Position numbers and translations under genes: made by a program
Part shown: positions 20,233-28,824 of the stretch, piece by piece
Position numbering within the stretch: the stretch's first letter is position 1
How the letters are laid out: the number at the start of each line of letters is the position of its first letter
Notes under the pieces: generated by a model
What the model saw: the letters and a program-made list of their open reading frames with translations, nothing else
Database searches by the model: none
Told to the model about the DNA's origin: nothing
Assembly (NCBI RefSeq): GCF_003992065.1
Contig: NZ_RQUZ01000012.1
Location: forward strand, 19,440 to 83,439
DNA: 64,000 nt
Direction of reading: 5' to 3'
Source: Veillonella seminalis
Lineage (GTDB): Bacteria; Bacillota; Negativicutes; Veillonellales; Veillonellaceae

Positions 20233-20615
20233 CTTAGTCCATCATCTTCCGGAGCCGTGACTTCTACGGTTTCGCCTGCGGCGCGACGTGCTTCTATCAA
20301 TTCGGCACCCCAGTCTGACATTTCGCCTAAAATGCGGCGCAGGCTTTGACCGCGTTCGCTTAGGCTGTATTCTACGCGCGGTGGTTCTTCGTTATATACA
20401 GTGCGGGTGATGATGCCCGCATCTTCTAATTCGCGAAGTTGGAGGGTGAGCACACGTTGCGAGATATTAGGCATCAATCGTTTTAATTCGCCGGTGCGCA
20501 AGGTGCCGTGACCTAAATGGCAGAGAATGGATACTTTCCATTTACCGGTAATAGCTTCTAACGTAGCCTCAATGGCCAAATGATATAAATTTCGCAAAAA
20601 ATTTTTCACCTCCAA
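20226..20615 (-). CDS. HxlR family transcriptional regulator
   Basis: 129-residue winged helix-turn-helix regulator. ITGKWKVSILCHLGHGTLRTGELKR and the recognition segment ISQRVLTLQLRELEDAGII are classic HxlR. EEPPRVEYSLSERG is the wing and the C-terminal helix dimerises. HxlR proteins usually control a divergent neighbour, here the MFS gene. Half-sites in the shared promoter region are described in the findings. Its stop codon falls at the outer edge of inverted repeat A. Confidence 0.9.
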   Translation of the reverse strand: MEVKNFLRNLYHLAIEATLEAITGKWKVSILCHLGHGTLRTGELKRLMPNISQRVLTLQLRELEDAGIITRTVYNEEPPRVEYSLSERGQSLRRILGEMSDWGAELIEARRAAGETVEVTAPEDDGLRL

Positions 20616-20633
20616 AATATTGAATATACCTAA

Positions 20634-20662
20634 ATTGTAACATTTTTGTTCCTATAATACAA
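20634..20662 (-). promoter_or_regulatory. hxlR promoter with overlapping half-site
   Basis: Read on the minus strand: -35 TTGTAT, 17-bp spacer, -10 TACAAT (20639-20634). The -10 overlaps TTGTAACA (20635-20642), which recurs in inverted form at 20710-20717, consistent with autoregulation. Confidence 0.5.
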
Positions 20663-20674
20663 AAAAGTGCCGTC

Positions 20675-20717
20675 TTTTCAGTAATGATACTATGCTCTAT
20701 AATTGCAATTGTTACAA
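20675..20717 (+). promoter_or_regulatory. MFS gene promoter with HxlR half-site
   Basis: TTTTCA, 17-bp spacer and TATAAT (20698-20703), followed by TGTTACAA at 20710-20717 near the expected transcription start. This is the mirror of the site in the hxlR promoter. Confidence 0.45.
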
Positions 20718-20857
20718 GTTCTGAATACGAATTTGTATGAAAATAAATTAATTTGAGACTACTGCATTGATGTTAAATCTCAAAGTAGTTTTCATGATTT
20801 AGTAATATTTTACTAAAAATTAGAGTATAAAAAGTGATGGGAGGATTTTGATATTAT

Positions 20858-21974
20858 ATGGATAAAACAAAAATGGCGCTGATTGCGCTGGCAATGATGT
20901 TTTTCGGGACGGGCATAACGGAATTTATTCCGGTAGGGCTCTTGCCGATGTTTTCACAAGAATTTGGCGTAAGCTTGTTTGAAGCGGGTTCGACTGTTTC
21001 ACTTTATGCATTCGGTGTGGCCGTGGGTGGCGTGATTTTGACGTCCTTAACGGCACAAGTAAATTGTAAACGGCTATTGGTATTTGCTGTGGCTTTATTT
21101 TTAATCGGCCATGTATTTACCGTGATGGCTACAACCTTTATTTGGTTGTTGATTGGCCGAATCATGGCAGCAGCCGCTCATGGCTTATTTTTTGCCATTG
21201 CTTCTTCCGTGGCAGTCAGCTTGGTGGCACCCAATAAAAGTGCCGGTGCGATTGCCTTTATTTTTAGCGGTTTTACAATTGCTACAGCCTTTGCAGTGCC
21301 ACTGGGAACCTACCTTAGCGAGTTTTTAAGTTGGCGCGTATCATTCTGGGGTGTAGTAGTTGTAGAGGCGTTTACTTTGTGGCTTAATTTGCGATATATT
21401 CCTAATAATGCAGGGCATATAACGAGTAAGCCGAGCTGGCATAATCAATGGAAATTGATTACCACACCACAAATCATTTTGCCATTAGTGATTACAGTGT
21501 TAGGTTATGGCAGAACGTTTGCTACGTTTACCTATTTGTCGCCGATTTTGCAAAATATTACAAAAATCAGTGCATCCGCGGTTAGCATTGTGCTCATCAT
21601 GTATGGTGTAATGATTGCTATAGGTAATTACTTGGGTGGCCGTTTCGGAAACGGCCGCTATTATTACGGTAGCAGGCATGGGCTTGTTAGCCTTTATGAG
21701 CGTGCCAATGTTACAGGCCAATATTATGTTGTTGGCAAAACGCTATGTGCCAAGTGCCGTTGATTTAGCGTCGTCTTTAAACATTGCCGGTTTTAGTGGC
21801 GGCATTATGCTGGGGGCTATTTTAGGCGGTGTAGTTATTGATTTTGTCGGCTTGGCTTATACCCCGTTAGCAGCAGCCTTCATGGTAGGTCTCAGCGTAG
21901 TTTTGACTATGGTAGCCATAGCTTGGCAAAAAGCACCGGCAGACACTATCGAGTGCGAAGCTTTAGTTAACTAA
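20858..21974 (+). pseudogene. MFS drug-efflux-type transporter, frameshifted
   Basis: DHA1/AraJ-like major facilitator. The first frame (20858 to about 21640) gives about eight helices with the MFS motif opening GTGITEFIPVGLLPMFSQEFG. The rest (AAIITVAGMGLLAFMSVPML to the end, 21974) is in another frame. Comparison with relatives suggests that about 25-30 residues are missing between GNYLGGRF and the second part, so a deletion caused the shift. The junction lies in a 19-bp palindrome (21638-21656). It is divergent from hxlR, the usual regulator pairing. Confidence 0.8.
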
Positions 21975-22062
21975 TCGTTGAAAAATGGTTATAATTCATA
22001 AGTTTATGTTTCATTATGTTGATTTCTTTTTTTGTGAAAACATGTGGAAAGGATGGTATATC

Positions 22063-22473
22063 ATGAAAGAAATTCAAGTAAAAGATTTACAGTTAAACCC
22101 TATGACACTTATTTCTGACGGCTGGATGTTGATTACGGCAGGCAATGAAAAGAACGGCTTTAACACAATGACTGCCAGTTGGGGGCATTTAGGCGCGATT
22201 TGGGGGACCAATAAGGGCTTGCCTACGGCTACCGTTTATATCCGTCCGCATCGCTATACTAAAGAATTCGTTGATCGTGAAGATGAATTTACCTTGTCCT
22301 TTTTCAACAATGACTACAAACGCCAGTTGGCTTATTTAGGCACACACTCCGGTCGTGATGAAGACAAAGTGGCAAAAATGGGTTTATCCCCTGGATTCGT
22401 AGATAACACAACCTATTTCAAAGAAGCCGATGCTCTGAGAACATCTTTTTTATTGGAGAAACTATCATCTTAA
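22063..22473 (+). pseudogene. Flavin reductase-like protein, C-terminally truncated
   Basis: The first about 125 residues match the FMN-binding flavin reductase family: NPMTLISDGWMLITAG, FNTMTASWGHLGAIWG, PTATVYIRPHRYTKEFV and FTLSFFN. After FKEADA the sequence leaves the family (ALRTSFLLEKLSS) and stops at 136 residues; relatives continue for 40-60 more, so the C-terminus has probably been replaced after a deletion. ATG 22063 has GAAAGGATGG upstream. It could still be folded, but function is doubtful. Confidence 0.7.
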
Positions 22474-22497
22474 TTTAATAGATAGTTTTATAACATC

Positions 22498-22545
22498 ACA
22501 GGAGAAGCAAACAACAAGGCAATGTTCCAAGGTCATATTTTTTAT
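22498..22545. repeat. Fragment D of hairpin element C
   Basis: ACAAGGCAATGTTCC..CATATTTTTTAT (22514-22545) matches 19851-19882 at 28 of 32 positions. AGGAGAAG just upstream matches the left flank of C, so D looks like a copy of C with its left arm deleted. From 22546 to 22672 I see nothing else. Confidence 0.6.
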
Positions 22546-22672
22546 CAGAGCGTTTATAAGAGCAAGTGAGCGGTTAGGATATTTCAATTTTAGTCATGTC
22601 CTACACACAGTATACTTTGAGTATTATTTTAATAACAGCGTAAAGTAGTTTTCTGTATGATAAGCCCCACCG

Positions 22673-22740
22673 GAAAAAATATTTCCTCGGAGCAGTGCTT
22701 TAGCGTGAAACGATCGCACTGTGAGAGGAAATCTTTTTTC
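22673..22740. terminator. Hairpin E, long stem with T run
   Basis: GAAAAAATATTTCCTC pairs with GAGGAAATCTTTTTTC (one mismatch in 16), with an inner CAGTGC/GCACTG stem. The T/A-rich ends suit a bidirectional terminator between the truncated reductase and pepD. Confidence 0.6.
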
Positions 22741-22765
22741 CCTTCTTTTTTTCTCTCTCCCTCCA

Positions 22766-23081
22766 TTTTTGATTACTTAAAGGTTTTTTAGAGCTCTACA
22801 TAAGAAAAGGGCCGATATTTTCTGAGATGCTGTATGGCAGTAAAATATTGGGTTTGCCCGATTTGCACTATGATGTACTAAAGTAATATAAAAAGCCCCC
22901 ATGCCTTTTGAAGCATCCCTTTTGCTACGTGTAGCCAGGGTGCAAGGAAGGTATGGGGGCTTTTATTAATTTACGCCATAATAATTCGGGCAAGCCAAAT
23001 ATTTAAGCCTATCAGTTTAAAGAAAGATATCGGCCCTTTCCTATTTGAGCTCTTTCAATAAAACTTTTAAGTAATCAAAAA
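22766..23081. repeat. Long inverted repeat B with conserved 43-nt core and pepD tail remnant
   Basis: The core at 22909-22951 is identical to element A. A 17-bp stem directly flanks it (AAAAGCCCCCATGCCTT with AAGGTATGGGGGCTTTT). The arms continue outward through GGGTTTGCCCGA (about 22850-22861), AAAGGGCCGATAT (about 22806) and GAGCTC to TTTTTGATTAC (22766-22776), matching the complementary sequence up to 23081. The outer right arm is the end of pepD, so the left arm carries an inverted piece of it (FDYLKVF then stop). Confidence 0.8.
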
Positions 23082-24477
23082 TATGCTCTACTGATGGCAA
23101 ATGCAATCTTTCTTGAGGGGTATGGGCATGAGTGATCGTAGGCCCGAAGCTGATCATTTGGGTATTTGGCATAACGGCTTTCAAGAGACCGCATTCAAGA
23201 CCTGCATGGATAGCGGTTACTTTTGGTTTCTGGCCGGTTACTTTTTCATAAATAGCGATAGCCTGTTCTTCTAAAGGACTGCCCGGTTCGTATTCCCAAG
23301 CCGGATAGGAGCCGGCGATTTTTGAAGGAAGGCCTAAGGTAGAAGCTAAGAGATGGATTTTCTTGGTTAAGAAGTCCATGGAGCTTTCGGAGAGGCTGCG
23401 AATGGAAATCAACAAATGAATGGTATGTTCTGTTTCTTCCACGATAGCGATGTTGTTACTTGTTTCAACAAGGCCTTCCAAGGAATGGTTCATGGCAAAA
23501 ACGCCGTTTGGCGCGAGGTATAAGAAGGTGAGTAAAGATTCGGCTGTGTCACCACCGTAAACGGTATCAGGTAATTCAGCGTCGCTTACGAGGATGTTAA
23601 TATTTTCATCTTGAGGGGTGAATTCACCGCGATACGCTTTCATTTTAGCCTGAATCCAAGTAGTAATCGGTTTTACATCGGATTCTTTTACCAAAATGGT
23701 TGCGGAACCGACGCGTGGAATGGCGTTATGTTTAGTACCGCCGGTGAAGGAGGCCAATTGATAATTGTATTGAGCGGCCAATTCATATAAAAGACGACCG
23801 AGAATTTGGTTGCCGTTGGCGCGTTCTTTATGAATTTCAATGCCGGAGTGACCGCCTAAGAAACCGTCCAAGGTTAATTTCAACGCATGGGTGAATTGGG
23901 AGTCACGATTATCGCGAAGCCGAGGAATTTCAACATCTACGCGGCAACCGCCGGCGCAACTGACTACGAATTCGCCTTCTACTTCAGTGTCGATATTGAG
24001 TAGATATTGACCGTGAGTCTGACCTTCTTTAATAGCCAAAGCACCGTCCATACCGGTTTCTTCGGATGTAGTGAAAAGACATTCCAACGGACCGTGTTCG
24101 ATGCTGTCGGAATCGAGGACAGCCAGGGACATGGCAACGGCGATACCGTTATCGGCACCCAAGGTTGTTTCGTTGGCGTGGAGCCATTCGCCTTCTTCAA
24201 TATGTTCAATCGGATCGGTCAAGAAATCGTGAGTTGAAGCGTCACTTTTTTCACAAACCATATCCATGTGACCTTGCAAAATAATGCTGGGGCGGTTTTC
24301 GAAACCCGGCGTAGCCGCTTTACGGATAAGTACGTTATTGGCTTCGTCCTGTTCTACTTCAAGATTACGCGCTTTGGCAAATTCAACAAGCCAGTCGCTG
24401 ACAGCTTTTTCATTGCCGGAACCACGAGGAATTTGATTCATTGCTTTAAAAAATTCTAATACTTTTTGTGCACTCAT
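23041..24477 (-). CDS. pepD: Aminoacyl-histidine dipeptidase (M20 family)
   Basis: Zinc peptidase of the M20C/PepD type, 478 residues, splitting dipeptides such as beta-Ala-His or other Xaa-His. Metal and catalytic residues are visible as QGHMDMVCEK (His), LGADNGIAVA (bridging Asp) and TTSEETGMDGA (Glu pair), with the distant FGPTITHAHTPQERL His near the C-terminus. The lid domain lies between. The gene ends in LKELK at the edge of inverted repeat B. The start is an ATG with a GGGGTGTA-type site upstream. Confidence 0.9.
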   Translation of the reverse strand: MSAQKVLEFFKAMNQIPRGSGNEKAVSDWLVEFAKARNLEVEQDEANNVLIRKAATPGFENRPSIILQGHMDMVCEKSDASTHDFLTDPIEHIEEGEWLHANETTLGADNGIAVAMSLAVLDSDSIEHGPLECLFTTSEETGMDGALAIKEGQTHGQYLLNIDTEVEGEFVVSCAGGCRVDVEIPRLRDNRDSQFTHALKLTLDGFLGGHSGIEIHKERANGNQILGRLLYELAAQYNYQLASFTGGTKHNAIPRVGSATILVKESDVKPITTWIQAKMKAYRGEFTPQDENINILVSDAELPDTVYGGDTAESLLTFLYLAPNGVFAMNHSLEGLVETSNNIAIVEETEHTIHLLISIRSLSESSMDFLTKKIHLLASTLGLPSKIAGSYPAWEYEPGSPLEEQAIAIYEKVTGQKPKVTAIHAGLECGLLKAVMPNTQMISFGPTITHAHTPQERLHLPSVEHIFDYLKVLLKELK

Positions 24478-24506
24478 AAATACACCCCATTTACTAAATC
24501 AGTGTT

Positions 24507-24526
24507 TACAACTGTATACAACTGTA
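24507..24526. repeat. Adjacent 10-bp direct repeat in the pepD leader
   Basis: TACAACTGTA occurs twice back to back, 30-50 nt upstream of the pepD start, flanked by GTGTT and CACG. It might be an operator. The rest of the gap up to 24765 is AT-rich and shows no clear gene. Confidence 0.4.
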
Positions 24527-24765
24527 CACGAATAAAAAACTATAACTTTATAGTAACACATTTATGTTGATTTGTGACAAAAATATTCTTAACTATATAG
24601 TATAGAAATTCAAAAATCATGATGAAATGTTATTAAAAAAGTTGCACACTACAAAAAGTATTATATCGATTTTAATAGATAAAATTCCGCCTTTGCATAG
24701 CCAGTGAAAGGAATTCTTTGTTATAATAGATTTGTAAAAACCTTGAATTAAGAGGAGGGTATGCT

Positions 24766-25749
24766 ATGGCATATACTAAAAAAATTGTTGTTATCGGCAC
24801 CGGCGGCACCATTGCGGGGCAGAGCGGTTCGGCGGAAGATTTGACCGCTTATCAGGCCGGCGAGCTTGGTATTGATGAAGTGTTGGCTATTGTGCCGGGC
24901 GTAGAACATTACGGCCCTTTTGAGAGCAAACAATTATGTAATATCGATAGTTCGGATATGACAATGGCTATATGGATAGATTTGGCACATACCGTACAGG
25001 CGGCGGTAGATCGTGATGATGTGGCCGCTGTGGTGATTACTCACGGTACTGATACAATGGAAGAAGGTTCGTATTTTTTACAGTTAACGGTTAAAACGGA
25101 CAAGCCGATTGTCATGGTTGGTGCTATGCGTCCGGCTACGGCTATCAGTGCGGACGGCCCGCTTAATTTATTGCAGGCCGTGCAGATTGCCAGATCGCCT
25201 GAAGCTGTCGGCAAAGGCGTACTCGTTACACTGAACGGAACCATTAATTGTGCTCGTGAGGTAATGAAACGTCACACGACCGGCTCCGATGCATTCGGCA
25301 ATGATTTTTTCGGTCATATAGGCTTTGTGCAAGACGGTGTGGCACGTTTTTATTATCAATCGCTTCGTAAACATACTTTAAATAGTGAGTTCGCGCCGCT
25401 TGCGGTTAAGGAACTGCCGACTGTAGCGTTAGTATATTTGTATGGCGGCATTGATTCCGGTGTATTGCACCATGTACTACAAACAAAGCCCCACGGCTTA
25501 GTGCTCGCAGGGCTTGGTCACGGTATATTACCGGAACGTATCCGGCAGTTGGTTGAAAACCTTGATATTCCGGTTGTACGCTCATCGCGCACCGGTAGCG
25601 GTATGGTATCTGTCATGCCAAACGACAGTCGTCACGGTTTTATCGCCGGTGATACATTGGCACCTTCAAAGGCGCGTATTCTGTTGACTTTGGCATTGAC
25701 TAAGACAACCGATCGAGCCGCTTTACAGGAATATTTTTACGAATATTAA
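24766..25749 (+). CDS. L-asparaginase
   Basis: 327-residue asparaginase/glutaminase-family enzyme releasing ammonia from asparagine. Both active-site threonine motifs are present: GTGGTIAG near residue 12 and VITHGTDTMEE near residue 87. There is no signal peptide, so it is expected in the cytoplasm. AGAGGAGGG precedes the ATG. It stands alone, divergent from pepD; both could supply amino acid nitrogen (inference). Confidence 0.9.
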   Translation: MAYTKKIVVIGTGGTIAGQSGSAEDLTAYQAGELGIDEVLAIVPGVEHYGPFESKQLCNIDSSDMTMAIWIDLAHTVQAAVDRDDVAAVVITHGTDTMEEGSYFLQLTVKTDKPIVMVGAMRPATAISADGPLNLLQAVQIARSPEAVGKGVLVTLNGTINCAREVMKRHTTGSDAFGNDFFGHIGFVQDGVARFYYQSLRKHTLNSEFAPLAVKELPTVALVYLYGGIDSGVLHHVLQTKPHGLVLAGLGHGILPERIRQLVENLDIPVVRSSRTGSGMVSVMPNDSRHGFIAGDTLAPSKARILLTLALTKTTDRAALQEYFYEY

Positions 25750-25780
25750 GCTTTAAATTTTTAGGCGTATGGGGGTGCAT

Positions 25781-25830
25781 CGTTCTACTGAATAGTAAGC
25801 TTCGTCGTTCTAGTGAATATTAAGCTTCGG
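25781..25830. repeat. 25-bp tandem duplication at the cbiZ 3' end
   Basis: CGTTCTACTGAATAGTAAGC plus TTCGT (25781-25805) is followed directly by a near-identical 25 bp (25806-25830). The second copy covers the cbiZ stop codon. Confidence 0.75.
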
Positions 25831-26608
25831 CGTTAGTTTCTTCATAGGCTTTTAAAGCCTTGTCGTATTCTGCTTTGCGTTCGATATTTTCAAAAGCACG
25901 CTTCATGGCAAGACGTACGCATTTGGCTAAGGTATCGCCAAATAACGAGTAAGTACCCGAGTCGGTCAATACTTCGCCGTTGGTATCGATGGTGAGTACG
26001 ACGCCGTCCGTAGCCGTGCCGGTAGCGTAGGCACCGCTGATGAGGCTTTTAATTTCCGCCTCGCGAAAAGCGGCACTTTTGGCTTCGGTAACGGTAATTA
26101 ATGCCTTGGTTAGGGCCCCGTCGGTTAAGGCTTTATTGGTAAAAATTAAGAGGTTAATCGTGCCCGGTTGGCGAAATTTACCGTCCTTTTCTTCGTAGTA
26201 ATAACCGTCGCCGGCACAATGAGCGGTTGCTTCAAAACCGGCGGTAGCAATGGTTTCGACGATAACATCGCCGGCCGTTACTTTGGTATAAACATGGAAC
26301 TCCATGGTGGCACTGGTAATGAGACCGGTACAGAAATTTAAAGGATAATCTTCCTGTTCAAATTCGGCTTTTAAATAGCCGGCTGAGGAACCGCCCGGCA
26401 GTTCTTGTTCGGTTTCTACAAAAAACGGCAAGTTCTGATTACGGATAGCCATAATGTGGTGTAAACCGCCGTTTAACGGACCGGTGCTCAAGCTGTAACG
26501 CACGTCATCGAAGGCAACAACGATGGCTGTGTTATGAATATGGACTTGACCGCCGACGGCTAATTCCGACGGCGCTATATATGGATTATTAATAGTTGGT
26601 TTTGTCAT
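25820..26608 (-). CDS. cbiZ: Adenosylcobinamide amidohydrolase
   Basis: 262-residue CbiZ-family protein that cleaves the amide of adenosylcobinamide so that incomplete corrinoids can be salvaged. Family blocks are visible: GLITSATMEFHVYT, PGTINLLIFTNKALTDGAL, VTEAKSAAF and ATGTATDGVVL. No other corrinoid gene or cobalamin riboswitch is visible nearby, so it is an isolated salvage function here. It is convergent with the asparaginase gene. Confidence 0.82.
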   Translation of the reverse strand: MTKPTINNPYIAPSELAVGGQVHIHNTAIVVAFDDVRYSLSTGPLNGGLHHIMAIRNQNLPFFVETEQELPGGSSAGYLKAEFEQEDYPLNFCTGLITSATMEFHVYTKVTAGDVIVETIATAGFEATAHCAGDGYYYEEKDGKFRQPGTINLLIFTNKALTDGALTKALITVTEAKSAAFREAEIKSLISGAYATGTATDGVVLTIDTNGEVLTDSGTYSLFGDTLAKCVRLAMKRAFENIERKAEYDKALKAYEETNAEA

Positions 26609-26641
26609 AGTTGACTCCTGTTTAAGTTTATATCAGATGAC

Positions 26642-26704
26642 ACTTGTTTTTTCAGTACCTTAAACTTGCTTTTAGCACATAAAACTTGTTTGTCAGTACG
26701 TTAA
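26642..26704. repeat. Tandem array, about 21-bp unit, three copies
   Basis: ACTTGTTTTTTCAGTACCTT..., ACTTGCTTTTAGCACATAAA and ACTTGTTTGTCAGTACGTTA... begin at 26642, 26664 and 26684, in the divergent gap between cbiZ and the MscS gene. Confidence 0.65.
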
Positions 26705-26834
26705 ATCAGCATTTAAATATATAGACACATAGTGTTATCATATATGGTTTTTAACAATTTGTCATCTGTTGTTTTTTTCATAAGAAAAGTAATAAAAAGG
26801 TAGTGTAATTTTTAAAAGAAAGAGAGGCGTTTAT

Positions 26835-27758
26835 ATGTTAGTAGCCAGTGTACAAGCCGCGGATCCGGTTTCGACCAGTGTTCAAAATGAAGTGGCGGAC
26901 AGTATGAGTTATGTGGATAGAATTATTAATTTCTTTATTGAGCATGGACCGAGTCTGATTGTGGCACTCCTTATATACATTGTGGGGATGTATCTGGCCC
27001 GTTTTATTCGTGATGTGGCCATGCGCATGATGAAGCGTGCCAATTATGATCATACGGTTGTATCTTTTGTGAGTCAGATTATCTATTACGGGTTGCTTGC
27101 CATTGTTCTCTTAACGGCGCTTAACTCGGCCGGGTTCCCGACAACGTCTTTATTGGCAGCCTTTGGTGCTTTAGGTTTAGCTATCGGTTTGGCTTTGCAG
27201 AGTAATCTGGCCAACTTTGCATCGGGTCTTTTGATCTTGATTTTTAAACCGTTCAGAGCCGGCGATTTGATTACAGTCGGTTCGGTAACGGGGACGGTTC
27301 GCAGCATTCAGTTTATGAATACGACTATTGTAACGAAGGAAATGCGCACCGTATTTATTCCAAACTCCATGCTTACATCACAGCAGGTGACGAACAGTAC
27401 ATATCAGGATACACGTGTAGTACCTTTCGTATTTGATATTGGTTATGATAATGACCATCATAAGGCTATTAAGATTATTCGTGAAATTATTGAAAGCGAT
27501 GAACGTATCGTCAACCGTGAGATGGTTGAAGTAGGTATCATGGAATTCGGCGATAACTCGGTGCGTATTGCGGCGTACCCGGTAGTAGAAAATGCCAACT
27601 ATATGAAGGTATTCTATGATACTATGTCTTCGGTAAAAGATCATTTTGATGCAGAAAATATTGATATTCCATATCCTCAGCGCGTTGTGCATATTCAGCG
27701 CAGCGGTTTAGATGAAAATGCTAAGCCTTTAGGTGATATGAGTCAATATGTAAAATAA
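26835..27758 (+). CDS. Small-conductance mechanosensitive channel (MscS family)
   Basis: 307-residue inner-membrane channel that opens under membrane tension. Three helices occupy about residues 28-130, and the pore helix GLALQSNLANFASGLLILIF leads into the beta domain (KPFRAGDLITVGSVTGTV). AGAGAGGCG lies before the ATG. An N-terminal 30-residue polar stretch precedes TM1. It is followed 13 nt later by the carboxypeptidase gene, with which it may be co-transcribed. Confidence 0.9.
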   Translation: MLVASVQAADPVSTSVQNEVADSMSYVDRIINFFIEHGPSLIVALLIYIVGMYLARFIRDVAMRMMKRANYDHTVVSFVSQIIYYGLLAIVLLTALNSAGFPTTSLLAAFGALGLAIGLALQSNLANFASGLLILIFKPFRAGDLITVGSVTGTVRSIQFMNTTIVTKEMRTVFIPNSMLTSQQVTNSTYQDTRVVPFVFDIGYDNDHHKAIKIIREIIESDERIVNREMVEVGIMEFGDNSVRIAAYPVVENANYMKVFYDTMSSVKDHFDAENIDIPYPQRVVHIQRSGLDENAKPLGDMSQYVK

Positions 27759-27771
27759 GGATTGTTGGATT

Positions 27772-28734
27772 ATGAACTATTGGCAAAAAATGTTAGGCGT
27801 TTTTGTAGTGACAGGTGGTTTGGTGGTCGTTGGGGCATTAGGGGCAACGCAGGTTGCGGCGGCCGATCAAGCGGCCGTCAGTCAGACAACCGATGCTAAA
27901 GTAAGTCAAACGACGACTCCGGAATTGGCAAGGCAGGCGACTGTGTTTTTAGATGAAACATCTGCGGCGAAGTCGAGTGCGGTTGCCGTACCGAGTTTTG
28001 TGGCGGAAGCAGTCGTTCTGATGGATGCCGATACAGGTCGCGTGTTGGTATCGTGTAATGAAAATAAGCGAATGCATCCGGCCAGCACCACTAAAATGGT
28101 TACGCTGTTAACGGCCCTTAAATTGCAGGGGACAAGGCTTGATGAATTGGCCACAATCAGTCCGTATGCGGCCTCTATGGAAGAATCTAACTTAGGTGTT
28201 AAACCGACGGATCAGTTGCCTTTACAGGCGGTGGCAGAAGGTATGATGGTAGCCAGCGGTAATGATGCGGCCGTAGTAGTGGCTGAAAATGTGAGCGGCA
28301 GTGTATATCGCTTTGCGCTGGAGATGAATCAAGTGGCAAAAGAAGCAGGGGCTACGGGCAGTCATTTTTTGAATCCGCATGGTCTTACGGAAGTCGGTCA
28401 TTATTCGACAGCTCTGGACTTGGCTAAAATTGCGGCTTACGGCATGAATATTCCCATGTTCCGTGATTTTGTAGGCGATGATTTTTACAAGGTTCCTTAT
28501 GAAAACCGCAAACCGGTTTGGGTTCGCACAACGAATCACTTTATTCGCAGTAAATATGAAGGGGCCAACGGTCTCAAAACAGGCTACACGGAAGCGGCCG
28601 GTGAGTGTTTGATTGCCACGGCAACCCGTGACGGGCACACGTTGATTGTGGTTCTCTTAAATGACGATAATCGCTGGGTTGATGCGCCGGCTTTATTGGA
28701 TTATGGGTTTGCCCGATTGGGTGTAACAAAATAG
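27772..28734 (+). CDS. D-alanyl-D-alanine carboxypeptidase (S11, DacF-like)
   Basis: Penicillin-binding-protein-type peptidase trimming peptidoglycan pentapeptides. 320 residues: a signal peptide (to about VAAA, residue 31), a low-complexity Thr/Gln linker with two VSQTT copies, then the catalytic domain with SxxK (Ser105-Lys108 in HPASTTKM), SGN (162-164) and KTG (269-271 in GLKTGYTEAAG). The usual C-terminal PBP5 beta domain and membrane anchor are absent, so it may be periplasmic and soluble. Confidence 0.9.
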   Translation: MNYWQKMLGVFVVTGGLVVVGALGATQVAAADQAAVSQTTDAKVSQTTTPELARQATVFLDETSAAKSSAVAVPSFVAEAVVLMDADTGRVLVSCNENKRMHPASTTKMVTLLTALKLQGTRLDELATISPYAASMEESNLGVKPTDQLPLQAVAEGMMVASGNDAAVVVAENVSGSVYRFALEMNQVAKEAGATGSHFLNPHGLTEVGHYSTALDLAKIAAYGMNIPMFRDFVGDDFYKVPYENRKPVWVRTTNHFIRSKYEGANGLKTGYTEAAGECLIATATRDGHTLIVVLLNDDNRWVDAPALLDYGFARLGVTK

Positions 28735-28743
28735 CATAATCGG

Positions 28744-28808
28744 GTATTATAAAGGTGTAATAAGACGTTAAACCTTATAAAGCTGTTATAAGGTGTTATA
28801 AACAGGTA
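28744..28808. repeat. Short TTATAA-based tandem array
   Basis: TTATAAAGGTGT, TTATAAAGCTGT, TTATAAGGTGT and TTATAAACAGGT follow one another at 11-28 nt spacing between the carboxypeptidase and the HD gene. Confidence 0.5.
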
Positions 28809-28824
28809 TAGATAAAGGGGTATT

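Noticed and set aside
22766..23081. Ordinary MITE or insertion sequence
   Set aside because: No transposase frame or shared terminal repeats; copies share only the central core while the arms differ.
26609..26834. Cobalamin riboswitch for cbiZ
   Set aside because: No B12-box or conserved core could be found in the leader; only a tandem array and AT-rich sequence.
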